Origin: Isosphaeraceae bacterium
GTDB lineage: Bacteria > Planctomycetota > Planctomycetia > Isosphaerales > Isosphaeraceae
DNA: 64,000 nt
Assembly (NCBI GenBank): GCA_026004735.1
Contig: BPJS01000001.1
Coordinates: forward strand, 248,001 to 312,000
Direction: 5' to 3'
The number at the start of each line of letters is the position of its first letter. The stretch's first letter is position 1. The position numbers and the translations under genes are program-made. The notes beneath the pieces are model-generated. The model did not search any database. It saw only the letters and a list, made by a program, of their open reading frames with translations, and was not told where the DNA came from. Below, one piece after another: positions 28,601 through 36,481 of this stretch.

Positions 28601-29599
28601 GGCCGGTGGTGCTGGCTCGGGCGTGGGCGGTTTGCGGACCATGATGATCTCGGGGATGTCCGGCTGGGGTTCGCCGCCGACGATGCGGTTGATCGACCCG
28701 AGGCGGACCGAGTCGTTGTTGATTGGGGCGATGGTCTGGGTGGCGGAGGTGACCTGGCCGTCGCGGGTCATTCCGGTGGCGTGGATGACCCAGGTTCCGT
28801 CGACCTCGGACCAGTAGCCTTCGCCGAAGCCGCCTTCGGAGTCGAAGATCCAGGAGCGGATCTGCTGGGCCTTGGGGTCGTAGCCGATGAACTGGGTGCC
28901 GGAGGAGCCTTTTTCGCCGCCGATCTCGGCCTCGAAGGTGCGGATCAGGTAGTTCTTGTTGGGGTCCATCCAGCGGACCGAGGTGGTGATTTTGACGCCC
29001 TGGGATTCGTCGACCCAGTCGCCGATCATCCATTCGAGGGGTGCCAGGTAGGGGTAGTTGCTGCCGCCGGCGGCGATCTGGACGGCGTGGTCGCGGATTT
29101 CGGCGATTTTCCAGGCCTTGTCTGGGCCGCGGACGGCGATCACGCCGAACCGCCCACCGGCGGTGGGGCTGCCGTCGCTGGCCACGAGTTGGAAGTCGCC
29201 GCGAATCGAGGCGGTATCCGGGCCGAGGAAGCGGAAGCCGTCGATGGTGCCTTGGAAGTGGTCGGTGGGGCCTTCGGCGAACGCGGCGGCGTATTCGGCG
29301 AGGATGGCGTCGCGGCCGATGGTTTCGTTGCCGTCGGTGTCGATCAGCACGGCCTGGGGGTCCATCAGGGCGGCCATGGCCTCGGGCTTCTGCGCGTTGT
29401 AGGCCTCGACGAAGGCGCGGAGCATGGCGCGCACGGCGCGTTCGTCGTCGGGGCGGTCGGTCATCAGTGGCGGGGCGACGGCTGCCGGGGCCGCCGGGGG
29501 CGCCTGGCCCTGGTTGGGTGCCTGGGCACCTAGGCTCACGTTTGCGTTCGAGCCGATCCAGAGAGCCGCGGCCCATGCGGCCGGGTGCAGGCCAGTCAT
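28592..29599 (-). CDS. Exported SnoaL-like / DUF4440-type protein
   Basis: A 335-residue protein with a weak signal sequence (MTGLHPAAWAAALWIG, ending near LGAQA). Residues 40-160 look like a SnoaL/NTF2-like (SgcJ/EcaC, DUF4440) domain: VRAMLRAFVEAYNAQKPEA, LMDPQAVLIDTDGNE, YAAAFAEGP. Residues 180-310 resemble a lipocalin-like DUF1579-type domain (LEWMIGDWVDES, FIGYDPKAQQIRSWIFDSEGGFGEGYW). No catalytic residues can be named. The frame is open to 29650, but the ATG at 29599 places the hydrophobic stretch at the N-terminus. It follows the skew flip and lies on the predicted lagging strand. Confidence 0.75.
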   Translation of the reverse strand: MTGLHPAAWAAALWIGSNANVSLGAQAPNQGQAPPAAPAAVAPPLMTDRPDDERAVRAMLRAFVEAYNAQKPEAMAALMDPQAVLIDTDGNETIGRDAILAEYAAAFAEGPTDHFQGTIDGFRFLGPDTASIRGDFQLVASDGSPTAGGRFGVIAVRGPDKAWKIAEIRDHAVQIAAGGSNYPYLAPLEWMIGDWVDESQGVKITTSVRWMDPNKNYLIRTFEAEIGGEKGSSGTQFIGYDPKAQQIRSWIFDSEGGFGEGYWSEVDGTWVIHATGMTRDGQVTSATQTIAPINNDSVRLGSINRIVGGEPQPDIPEIIMVRKPPTPEPAPPAGR

Positions 29600-29861
29600 G
29601 ATTGCCTCGTCGATTGGGGCGATTTGACGGATGGGGAGAGACGTCCGCACACAGTGAACCGGTTCGCCGAGCCGGCTTTGGTCCGGCGGATGGTTGGTTG
29701 GCTTGGGTGGATTCTAGTCCAGGGGCGAGGTGTTGTCGCTGGGTTGGTTCGCACCAGCGGGGCGGTTGCCGGCCGCTGGGTCGCACGATGGGGAGGTGGT
29801 AGACGGGGGTGCGGCGGCGGCGTGGGGGTCGGGTGGTATGCCGCCAGGGTCGAAGCGGCGC

Positions 29862-30332
29862 TCATGCCAGGATCTGGACATCGTAGCGGGCGCAGAGGGT
29901 TTTCAGGGTTGCCCGGTCGTTGGGGTCGACGCCGTCGGAGTCGAGGAAGAAGCCGGCGAACCGCCCGGGGATGATCGTCAGCAGCAACCGTCCCGGGCTT
30001 GGGCCGACGTTGTGGAAGGTATGGGGGATGTCCGGGGGCGCGACGACGAGCGATCCTGGCGGTGCGGCCTGCCTTTGGCTGCCCAAGGTGATTTCGAACT
30101 GGCCTTCGAGGATGTAGAAGACTTCGGTTTCGTGGCGGTGGACGTGCAGGGGTGGTCCGTGATCGGCGGGGATGAGCTGCTCGAGGATGGCATAAGCGCC
30201 GGCTGTCTGGTCGGGCCGAACCTTGATCGTGGTTTCGGCGGCGAGGGTGACGACGCGGGTGCCCTCGCCGGGTCGGCACACGATGGGCGAGGAGGTTTCT
30301 GTTTGGGGAAGCCGGGGGCCGTCTGGCGCCAT
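29862..30332 (-). CDS. Cupin-domain protein
   Basis: A 156-residue single-cupin protein. The metal-binding motif 1 is PPLHVHRHETEVFYILEGQF (H, H, E), and motif 2 lies in PPDIPHTFHNVG. Cupins of this form include dioxygenases, isomerases and sugar-binding proteins, so the reaction cannot be assigned. The open frame continues upstream to 30737 but is low-complexity there; the ATG at 30332 (MAPDGPRLPQ) fits the domain size. It is transcribed away from dnaN, with about 790 bases between them. Confidence 0.85.
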   Translation of the reverse strand: MAPDGPRLPQTETSSPIVCRPGEGTRVVTLAAETTIKVRPDQTAGAYAILEQLIPADHGPPLHVHRHETEVFYILEGQFEITLGSQRQAAPPGSLVVAPPDIPHTFHNVGPSPGRLLLTIIPGRFAGFFLDSDGVDPNDRATLKTLCARYDVQILA

Positions 30333-31122
30333 GGTCTGCGGGTCTCCGCGCCCTGTTGAATCGGGTCTGGTTGTCCTATAGGGTACGCCGCGGCGCTGGG
30401 CGTTGGATGGCGAAACCGGAGAATCCGGTCCAATCGGCAAAGTCGTGGCGTTGGTTGAGTCAACCGGCTGCGGAAAGATTGCCGCCCGCGTCGATTTTGA
30501 AGCTGGTCTCGGCCAGCAGCCGCCGCGCCCGGGCCGGGTCGGCGGTGGCGGGCGGGGCACGGGTCCGTCGCGGCTGGCGAGGTGGGCGGAGCCGGTTGGC
30601 CAGGCGGTTTGGGCCGCGGTCGGGTTCGTTTTGCGGTTTGCGGATCGGGGAAAAGGTTGTCGACAGACCCGTCGTGGGGTCGATGGCAGGCCGGCACGTC
30701 TGAGGGTGTTGGAGCCGATGGCGCTGGGCCGCATCATCGCCGGCGTCGGACGAGCGACCGACTGTGCGCACCATCATCAACGGGTTTTTCCCTGGTGTAC
30801 GGGAGCTTGCGAAGGAACCCAAGGTCCGTTCTGGCTTCTGGTTGGGTTGCAGGGCAAAGCGGTTGTTGACCGTCGATCGGGGCGCTCGGACGGCGGTGGC
30901 TGAGAGTGATTTCTTGAACAGGCCGAGCTGGCCCGGGCGGGGCGGTGTGAACACGCGGGGGGGCGGGCTGCGACGGGTTGGGGGATGTGATATGGTGGGT
31001 TCGCGGGGGTTTGGGTTGACGATCGGACGGGTGGGCGTGGCGGGGTGGGGGCGTGGGTTTTCTTGGGCATCGAGCCGACGGAGCGGCTGGGTTGAGCCGG
31101 CCGCCGGCTGGGGATGGTGTTT
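30333..31122. other. 790-base non-coding region upstream of dnaN (oriC candidate)
   Basis: This is one of the longest gene-poor stretches in the window, between the divergent cupin and dnaN genes and 2-3 kb from the skew flip. Its composition is more balanced than its surroundings. It holds the palindrome TGTCGACA (30658-30665) after AAAAGGT and short T-rich pieces (GGGTTTTTCC at about 30781). No clear TTATCCACA-type DnaA box or AT-rich unwinding tract was seen, so it is only a positional candidate. An alternative is the AT-rich 35400-35520 next to dnaA. Confidence 0.35.
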
Positions 31123-32235
31123 ATGAAGGCGTTGTGCAATCGCGAGGGGCTGCTGGCCGGTTTTGGGATGGCCAGCCTGGTGGCGCCGGCGCGGAGTCCG
31201 AAGACGATTCTTCAGAGCGTCAAGCTCGATGTGTCTGAGAATGGGTCGGAGCTGCTGGCGACGGATCTGGAGGTAGGGATTCGGCATCGCGTCCTGGGCG
31301 TGAAGGTGGACGAGCCGGGGGCGGTGATTTTGCCGACGCAGCGGTTTGGGCAGATTCTGCGCAGTTTGTCGGATGAGGAGCTGGCGATCGAGTTGCAAGG
31401 CAATCAGGTTGTGGTGCGGGGTCGGCATGCGCAGTTCAAGTTGCCGACGGACGATGCGTCGTTGTATCCGGAGTTGCCGGACTTTGGCGCCAGTGCGTAC
31501 TACGTGGTGACGGCCGCCGATCTGCGGCGTGGGATTCGGCGGACGGTCTTTGCGACCGATGTGGAAAGCACGCGGTATGCGTTGGGTGGGGTGTTGTTTG
31601 AGCTGAAGGACGAGCGGTTGACGCTGGTGGCGACCGACGGTCGGCGGCTGGCGCGGCAGGTGGTGGGGGTCGATGTGGAGGGGAAGCCGGGTCTGCCGGA
31701 GAGTCAGCCGGTGGTGCCGGTCAAGGCGTTGAAGCTGGTGGAGCGGAGCTTGCAGGATGAAGATCCGCCGGTGCATTTGGTTTTTCAGGGGAATCATGTG
31801 TTGATGCGTACTGAGGAGGCGGTGATTTACAGCCGGCTGGTCGAGGGGCGGTTTCCGCGATATCAGGATGTGTTTCCGGCGCAGGTGGAGGTGCGGATTC
31901 CGTTGGAGGCGGGACCGTTGTTGCGGGCGACGGAGCAGGCGTCGATTGTGACGAGCGAGGAGAGCCGGGCGGTTGATTTTCACTTTGGTCCTGGGGTGTT
32001 GCGGCTGACGAGCCAGGCGCCGGATCAGGGGTCGTCGGATATTGAGCTGGCGATTGCGTATGAGGATCGGCCGGTGTCGATCCTGTTTGACCCGCGGTAT
32101 CTGGTCGAGGCGTTGCGGGTGCTGGACGAGTCGGCGGCGGTGACGGCCGAGCTGGTGGACCCGCGGAATGCGGCGGTTTTCAGAACTGAGGACGACTACA
32201 CCTACGTCGTCATGCCGCTGACCCGCGAGCGCTGA
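31123..32235 (+). CDS. dnaN: DNA polymerase III sliding clamp (beta subunit)
   Basis: A 370-residue protein with three clamp domains. The N-terminal MKALCNREGLLAGF and LATDLEVGIRH fit domain I, with FKLPTDDASLYPELP at its end. ALGGVLFELKDERLTLVATDGRRLA marks domain II. The C-terminal FDPRYLVEALRVLDE and YTYVVMPLTRER mark domain III and the family's typical MPL/MPM ending. The clamp encircles DNA and holds polymerase III during replication. The ATG at 31123 is preferred over 31114 because clamp proteins usually begin with M-K. It is on the predicted leading strand immediately right of the origin zone. Confidence 0.96.
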   Translation: MKALCNREGLLAGFGMASLVAPARSPKTILQSVKLDVSENGSELLATDLEVGIRHRVLGVKVDEPGAVILPTQRFGQILRSLSDEELAIELQGNQVVVRGRHAQFKLPTDDASLYPELPDFGASAYYVVTAADLRRGIRRTVFATDVESTRYALGGVLFELKDERLTLVATDGRRLARQVVGVDVEGKPGLPESQPVVPVKALKLVERSLQDEDPPVHLVFQGNHVLMRTEEAVIYSRLVEGRFPRYQDVFPAQVEVRIPLEAGPLLRATEQASIVTSEESRAVDFHFGPGVLRLTSQAPDQGSSDIELAIAYEDRPVSILFDPRYLVEALRVLDESAAVTAELVDPRNAAVFRTEDDYTYVVMPLTRER

Positions 32236-32555
32236 GCGGCCCGCCGTGGCCGCTGGTTTAGGCCCTGCCCGCCGACCGGGGCAGGGCTGCTCTCTGCGCG
32301 ACGAGGGTCCGGGCGGCGAGGGTCTCGGCGAGCGTGCCGGGAAGGCTGGTCGCCGGCGGCGCGCGGGACGGGATGTGCCGATCGTGGCCGGTAGGGGACG
32401 TTGGCTTTTGGGCCGCGTTGACCGGTGGGTTCGGTAGAGCCAAGATGGACCTGGCGGAATGACATGAAGAAGGGGCGCGGGAGGGACCGCGTGGGACGGC
32501 AGGGGCGCGGAGCGGCGCCTGGGTTGGCGTTTTTTGGGTTGGGAGGCGGGCGGCG
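32236..32555. other. Intergenic stretch between dnaN and the YjbQ gene
   Basis: Apart from the hairpin near dnaN, nothing was recognised in these 320 bases. The last 20 bases carry the GGGAGG ribosome binding site of the next gene. Confidence 0.4.
32262..32287 (+). terminator. 9-bp hairpin after dnaN
   Basis: GCCCTGCCC (32262-32270) pairs with GGGCAGGGC (32279-32287) across an eight-base loop, 26 bases after the dnaN stop. No T-run follows. Confidence 0.5.
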
Positions 32556-32984
32556 ATGGTGTATCGCAAGCACATTCAGTTGCACACGAGCGGGCATGGG
32601 GATTTGCACGATTTGTCGGAGGCGGTGTTGCGGGTGGTCGAGCAGTCGAAGGTGGATTGTGGGGTGGCGCACATTTTTGTGATCGGCAGCACGGGGGCGG
32701 TGGGGACGATTGAGTATGAGCCGGGGTTGGCGGCGGATCTGCCGGACACGCTGGATCGGCTGATCCCGCCGGGTCGGCATTATCAGCATGAGCAGGCGTG
32801 GGGTGACGGCAATGCGCACTCGCATTTGCAGGCGACGCTGTTGGGGGCGAGCCTGGGGGTTCCGGTGGAGAATGGTCGGCTGATCCTGGGGACGTATCAG
32901 CAGATTGTGTTTTTGGAGTGCGACACGCGGCCGCGGGAGCGGACGTTGGTGGTGACGGTGGTCGGGGAGGTGAAGCGGCGGTGA
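32556..32984 (+). CDS. YjbQ / UPF0047 family protein
   Basis: A 142-residue protein of the YjbQ (UPF0047) family, whose members have thiamine-phosphate-synthase side activity in vitro and an unclear main role. The family's end block is well kept: NAHSHLQATLLGASLGVPVENGRLILGTYQQIVFLECD, and the start HTSGHGDLHDLSEAVL is typical. The metal-site histidines are in NAHSHLQA. GGGAGG stands nine bases before the ATG. It converges with the propeller gene on the other strand, with a hairpin between them. Confidence 0.92.
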   Translation: MVYRKHIQLHTSGHGDLHDLSEAVLRVVEQSKVDCGVAHIFVIGSTGAVGTIEYEPGLAADLPDTLDRLIPPGRHYQHEQAWGDGNAHSHLQATLLGASLGVPVENGRLILGTYQQIVFLECDTRPRERTLVVTVVGEVKRR

Positions 32985-33004
32985 GGAGGGGTTGTGTAAG
33001 GGGT

Positions 33005-33030
33005 GGGCCAGGCTGGGGTGTGCCTGGCCC
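33005..33030. terminator. 9-bp hairpin between convergent genes
   Basis: GGGCCAGGC (33005-33013) pairs with GCCTGGCCC (33022-33030) across an eight-base loop. It lies between the stops of yjbQ (+) and the propeller protein gene (-). Confidence 0.55.
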
Positions 33031-33044
33031 GGGGGTGGGTTAGG

Positions 33045-35240
33045 TTAGCGGGCGCGAGGCTGGGCCTTGCGCGGCTTGGGGGTGGTGGGGAGGACGGTTG
33101 GGGGGGTTGGCGTGATCACGGATGGCTGGGTCATGGTGGCCGGTTTGCGGGTCGTCGTGGGGTTGTCCCGCAGGTCGGCGCGTGTGATCAGGTGGATGTA
33201 GTCGGAGCCGCCGAGGCCGTTGGCCTGGCCGTCGAGGGGTTTGCCGTTGGTACCGCGGAGGCCGGTTTCGGTGGTGCCGAGAGCGGTCAGGCGGAAGGTA
33301 CGGCGGAGGCTCAGGGGGTGGCGCATCCGCAGGGTGACGGTCTGGGCCTGGGGGTCATAGACGGCGGAGCGGATGCGTTGGATGCCGTCGTCGGGGGTGC
33401 CGAAGCGGCCGTCGGGTCCACGGCAGACGACCTGGTAGTTGGCCAGGTTGCGTGCGGTGGTGGGGTTGAGGGGTTCGGTGAAGGCGAGGACCAGGAGGGT
33501 GGGGTGGGCGTGGATGCCGAGTCGAGCGAACGAGGCGACGCGGGGAGCGGGCCGCTCGCCGAGAGGCGGCTCGATGGCTTGGGCGGCGATGGTGATGTCG
33601 GAGAGGATGGGGCTGACGAGGTTGGCGTTGGCGTTGAGGGTGACGCGGACCTCGATGAAGCGGCCTGTGACGCCTGGCGAGGCGCCGTTAGCGACGGCGG
33701 TGAAGGGGAGGGTTTCGAGGGCGTCGCGGCTGTCGGCGGCGCGGGCTTCGACGATGAGGCTGGTTCCCTCGGGGACGCGGCCTTCGGGCTCCTGGTTCCA
33801 GAGGATGGAGTGCCAGACCTGGCCTGGGGTGCCGGAGTCCTGGACGACGGTCCAGCGGCCGCTGGGGTTGGTGGAGGTGAAGCGGGTCAGGCCGGTGGCG
33901 TCGGTGTAGGTGTAGGGTTGGTTGCCGGAGGCGAAGACGCCGAGGGGAGCGCCGTCGGTGCCGGCGTGTTTGGCGAGGGTGTTGCTGTTGAGGCTGATGA
34001 GCCAGACGTCGTTGTTGGAGTCGACGACGGTGCCGCGGACGTCGGAGGTGCCGGGCTGGCCGGGGACGCTCCAGATGACCGAGCCGTCGGGGCGGAACTT
34101 GGCGACTCCGCCGCTATTCTTGCCGACGACGATGTTGCCGTCGCGGTCGACGGCGACGCCGAGGGAGAAGAATTTTTCGGCGGCTGGGGTGGAGAACGTC
34201 TCGGTGGCCGGGTCGAACTGGACGAACGAGTGGCTGCCCTGGCTGGCCATGTAGACTTTGCCGTTGCCGATGGCGATGCCGTAGTCGGCGCCCTGGGCGG
34301 CGTGGTTGTAGACCTTGACCTCCTGGGTGAGGGTGTTCAGCTTCAGGAGGGTGGTGCCGAGGGAGGCGCCCCAGAGGATGCCGTTGCCGTCGACCTGGGC
34401 GCCGTAGGGGGAGTGTCCGGGGGTGGCGATGGGGCCGGCGAGGATCTGGCCGGTAGCGCCGCTGAGTTTGTAGTAGGCCTGTTCGTGGTAGATGCCGAGC
34501 CAGATGTCGCCGTTGGGGTCGATGGCCAGGGAGCGGCCGAGGCCTCCGGGCTGACCGGCGCGTGCGACCCAGGCGATGCGTTCGTCCTGAATTTCGTCGG
34601 GGTCGATGACGCCGTTGCCGTTGGTGTCGGCCATCGGCAGGATCTCGCCGTCGTCGTAGTGGCCGGCCGAGTCGCCGATGTTGCCGTCGGCGTTGAGGTC
34701 GAAGGAGGTGTCGATCTTGCCGTTGCCGTTGCGGTCGATGCCGCCGGAGGCGAGGATCTTGATCACCTCGGCCTGTTTGCCGTCGAAGTGGCGGTTGGCG
34801 ACGTAGACGTTGCCGTCGCGGTCGACGGCGGTTCGGGACGGGGCTGCGCCGCTGTAGGCGCTGCCGAGGTGGTTGACGTAGCCGGGTTGGCCGGGGCTGA
34901 ACGAGGTGAAGTAGCGGGCGACCTCCTTGTTGGTGGAGGTGTCCCACTTGGACAGGGAGTCCTCGCCGGCGTTGGCGATCCACATGACCGGGAACGTCGA
35001 GAGCCGGGCGTTGAGCTGGAGCTGGTTGGCGACGTCGTCGTGGTTGAGGTTGAAGAGGACGCCTTTGTCGAAGTCGGCGTCGACGGTGTAGGTGCCGAGC
35101 TTGAACTGCTCGGCGGTCGTGTAGGTGGTCACCTGCGCGGCGTCGAGGACCAGGCGGTCCTCGAGGCGCTCCAGGGTGACGCGGCGCGGCCGGCGCCGCG
35201 CGACGCAGCGGCCGGCTCCGAGAAGGCGGTGAACGGCCAT
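33045..35240 (-). CDS. Exported propeller protein with LERLEDRLVL anchor motif and EF-hand-like loops
   Basis: A 731-residue surface protein. The basic N-terminus (ARRRPRRVTLERLEDRLVLD) carries the planctomycete LEDR-type motif, the third such protein in the window. Residues 80-470 look like an NHL/Vgb-type beta-propeller, with recurring VDRDGNVYVANR, IDPNGDIWLGIY, VDGNGILWG and VDRDGNIVVGK. Inside it, at about 165-217, are calcium-loop-like Asp/Asn stretches (DRNGNGKIDTSFDLNADGN, DTNGNGVIDPDE). The later part is beta-rich (LAFTEPLNPTTARNLANYQV), like an Ig-type fold. The C-terminus is a Thr/Pro tail ending KPRKAQPRAR. The start at 35240 is supported by GAGGAGG six bases upstream. The function is unknown. 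Confidence 0.8.
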   Translation of the reverse strand: MAVHRLLGAGRCVARRRPRRVTLERLEDRLVLDAAQVTTYTTAEQFKLGTYTVDADFDKGVLFNLNHDDVANQLQLNARLSTFPVMWIANAGEDSLSKWDTSTNKEVARYFTSFSPGQPGYVNHLGSAYSGAAPSRTAVDRDGNVYVANRHFDGKQAEVIKILASGGIDRNGNGKIDTSFDLNADGNIGDSAGHYDDGEILPMADTNGNGVIDPDEIQDERIAWVARAGQPGGLGRSLAIDPNGDIWLGIYHEQAYYKLSGATGQILAGPIATPGHSPYGAQVDGNGILWGASLGTTLLKLNTLTQEVKVYNHAAQGADYGIAIGNGKVYMASQGSHSFVQFDPATETFSTPAAEKFFSLGVAVDRDGNIVVGKNSGGVAKFRPDGSVIWSVPGQPGTSDVRGTVVDSNNDVWLISLNSNTLAKHAGTDGAPLGVFASGNQPYTYTDATGLTRFTSTNPSGRWTVVQDSGTPGQVWHSILWNQEPEGRVPEGTSLIVEARAADSRDALETLPFTAVANGASPGVTGRFIEVRVTLNANANLVSPILSDITIAAQAIEPPLGERPAPRVASFARLGIHAHPTLLVLAFTEPLNPTTARNLANYQVVCRGPDGRFGTPDDGIQRIRSAVYDPQAQTVTLRMRHPLSLRRTFRLTALGTTETGLRGTNGKPLDGQANGLGGSDYIHLITRADLRDNPTTTRKPATMTQPSVITPTPPTVLPTTPKPRKAQPRAR

Positions 35241-35422
35241 CGTGGGCCTCCTCAGAAGGAAACGGTGTGGCGAGAGACGTCCTGGAAGCCCGGCCCAGGG
35301 ACGGCCGCGTGCGTGGAGCGGAGCGCGCAGGGAGCGTTGTGACGGCCTCGTCGGTCGAGGTCCTCGCAGCGCCCGCCGATCGTGGCGGTCGCGCCAGGAC
35401 GGAACAGACGTCCCGCTAAGAT

Positions 35423-35453
35423 CTATTACGAGGTGGATGAAGGCATATGACAA
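35423..35453 (-). promoter_or_regulatory. Possible promoter for the propeller gene
   Basis: In the AT-rich stretch 35400-35520, the - strand shows TTGTCA (35448-35453) and TAATAG (35423-35428) 19 bases apart. The spacing is longer than ideal, and the 5' leader would be about 170 bases. The same stretch also ends the dnaA-like gene and contains TTTCCACGCAC on the - strand, which is only loosely like a DnaA box. Confidence 0.3.
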
Positions 35454-35500
35454 GTTTTTGTGCGTGGAAATTCAGAAATGTTGAAAAGAGTTGGTTTTGT

Positions 35501-36481
35501 CTAGGGATTTGATTGATCTTTTTGGACGCGGGCGAAGGTTTGGGCGGTGCTGGCCAGGGCGGGGTTGGTGTTGAGGCGGGCGGCGGTGGCGGAGCAGGCG
35601 TGGCGGATGGCTTTGGTGTCGCGGTGGCCGAAGTAGCGGGCCAGGCGGGCGAAGCTGGCGCCGGTGGTTTGGCGGGCGAGGTAGATGGCGAGGTGGCGGG
35701 GGGTGACGAGGGCGGGGTGGCGGCGGGGTCCGCGGAGGTCGGTCAGGGAGACGCCGAAGTGGCGGGCGACGAGGCGGGCGATGTGGGCGATGGACTGGTC
35801 GATGGAGGGAGGGTCGGAGGTCGGGGGCGGCGGGTCGGGGGTGGGCAGGTGGAGGCGCGAGGAGAGTTGGAGTTGGGCGAGGAGGCCGTCGAGCTGGCGG
35901 AAGCCGCCGCAGGTGGTGAGGTGGTCGAGGGTGGTAGGGGAGAGGGTGAGTCCGAGGGCGGCGGCGCGTTGGAGGGCGTAGCGGCGGAGGAGTTCGGGTC
36001 CGGGCGGCTGGAGGCGGACGGCCAGCCCGGCGCGGAGGCGGCTGACGAGTCGGGCGGGCCAGTGGTCGGGCCAGGCCGAAGGCGGCCAGGGGCAGGTGAA
36101 GGCGGCGGCGGCGGCGAGGTGGTCGAGCGCGTCGAGCTGGGAGGCGAGCTGAGCGCGGAGCGCGGGCGAGCGGTTGAGGGCGGCGAGGTTGTCGAGGGCG
36201 AGCAGTTCGACGTTGAGGTCGAGCGGGGCGGGGGTCTGGGGGGATTCGAGCAGGGAGGCGGCGTCGAGGAGGCAGACGGGGGAGTTGGGGAAGCGGTGAA
36301 GGCGTTCGGCGACCAGGCCGGCCAGGAGGCGGGACTTGCCGGAGCCGCTCGGGCCGTGGATGACCAGGGGTGAGATGGCGTGAGGCTCGGCGCGTGCGAG
36401 GGCGGCGGCGGCGGCGAAGGCCAGTTGGTTTTCGGGTCCGACGAGGAAGCCGTCCCAGGGGTGGGCGGCGGTTGGGTTCAT
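35501..36481 (-). CDS. dnaA: Short divergent DnaA (domains III and IV only)
   Basis: A 326-residue DnaA-family protein; usual DnaA is about 450. It starts directly at domain III (FLVGPENQLAFAAA), so domains I and II are missing. Walker A is GPSGSGKS (43-50). Walker B is LLALDN (93-98), where the usual second Asp is Asn. The arginine region RLVSRLRAGLAVRLQPP (144-160) is well kept. Domain IV is clear: HFGVSLTDLRGPRRHPALV, the helix RHLAIYLARQTTG, and GHRDTKAIRHAC where most DnaA have GGRDHTTVLHAC. Its ATG overlaps the upstream unknown gene by four bases. It may be the initiator or a DnaA/Hda-like regulator; no second dnaA is in view. Confidence 0.8.
   Translation of the reverse strand: MNPTAAHPWDGFLVGPENQLAFAAAAALARAEPHAISPLVIHGPSGSGKSRLLAGLVAERLHRFPNSPVCLLDAASLLESPQTPAPLDLNVELLALDNLAALNRSPALRAQLASQLDALDHLAAAAAFTCPWPPSAWPDHWPARLVSRLRAGLAVRLQPPGPELLRRYALQRAAALGLTLSPTTLDHLTTCGGFRQLDGLLAQLQLSSRLHLPTPDPPPPTSDPPSIDQSIAHIARLVARHFGVSLTDLRGPRRHPALVTPRHLAIYLARQTTGASFARLARYFGHRDTKAIRHACSATAARLNTNPALASTAQTFARVQKDQSNP

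Noticed and set aside
30460-31122. Open frames in the region before dnaN, for example one starting MRTIINGFFPGV at 30764
   Set aside because: No domain, no conserved pattern and no convincing ribosome binding site; several overlapping frames look equally good, so none was called.
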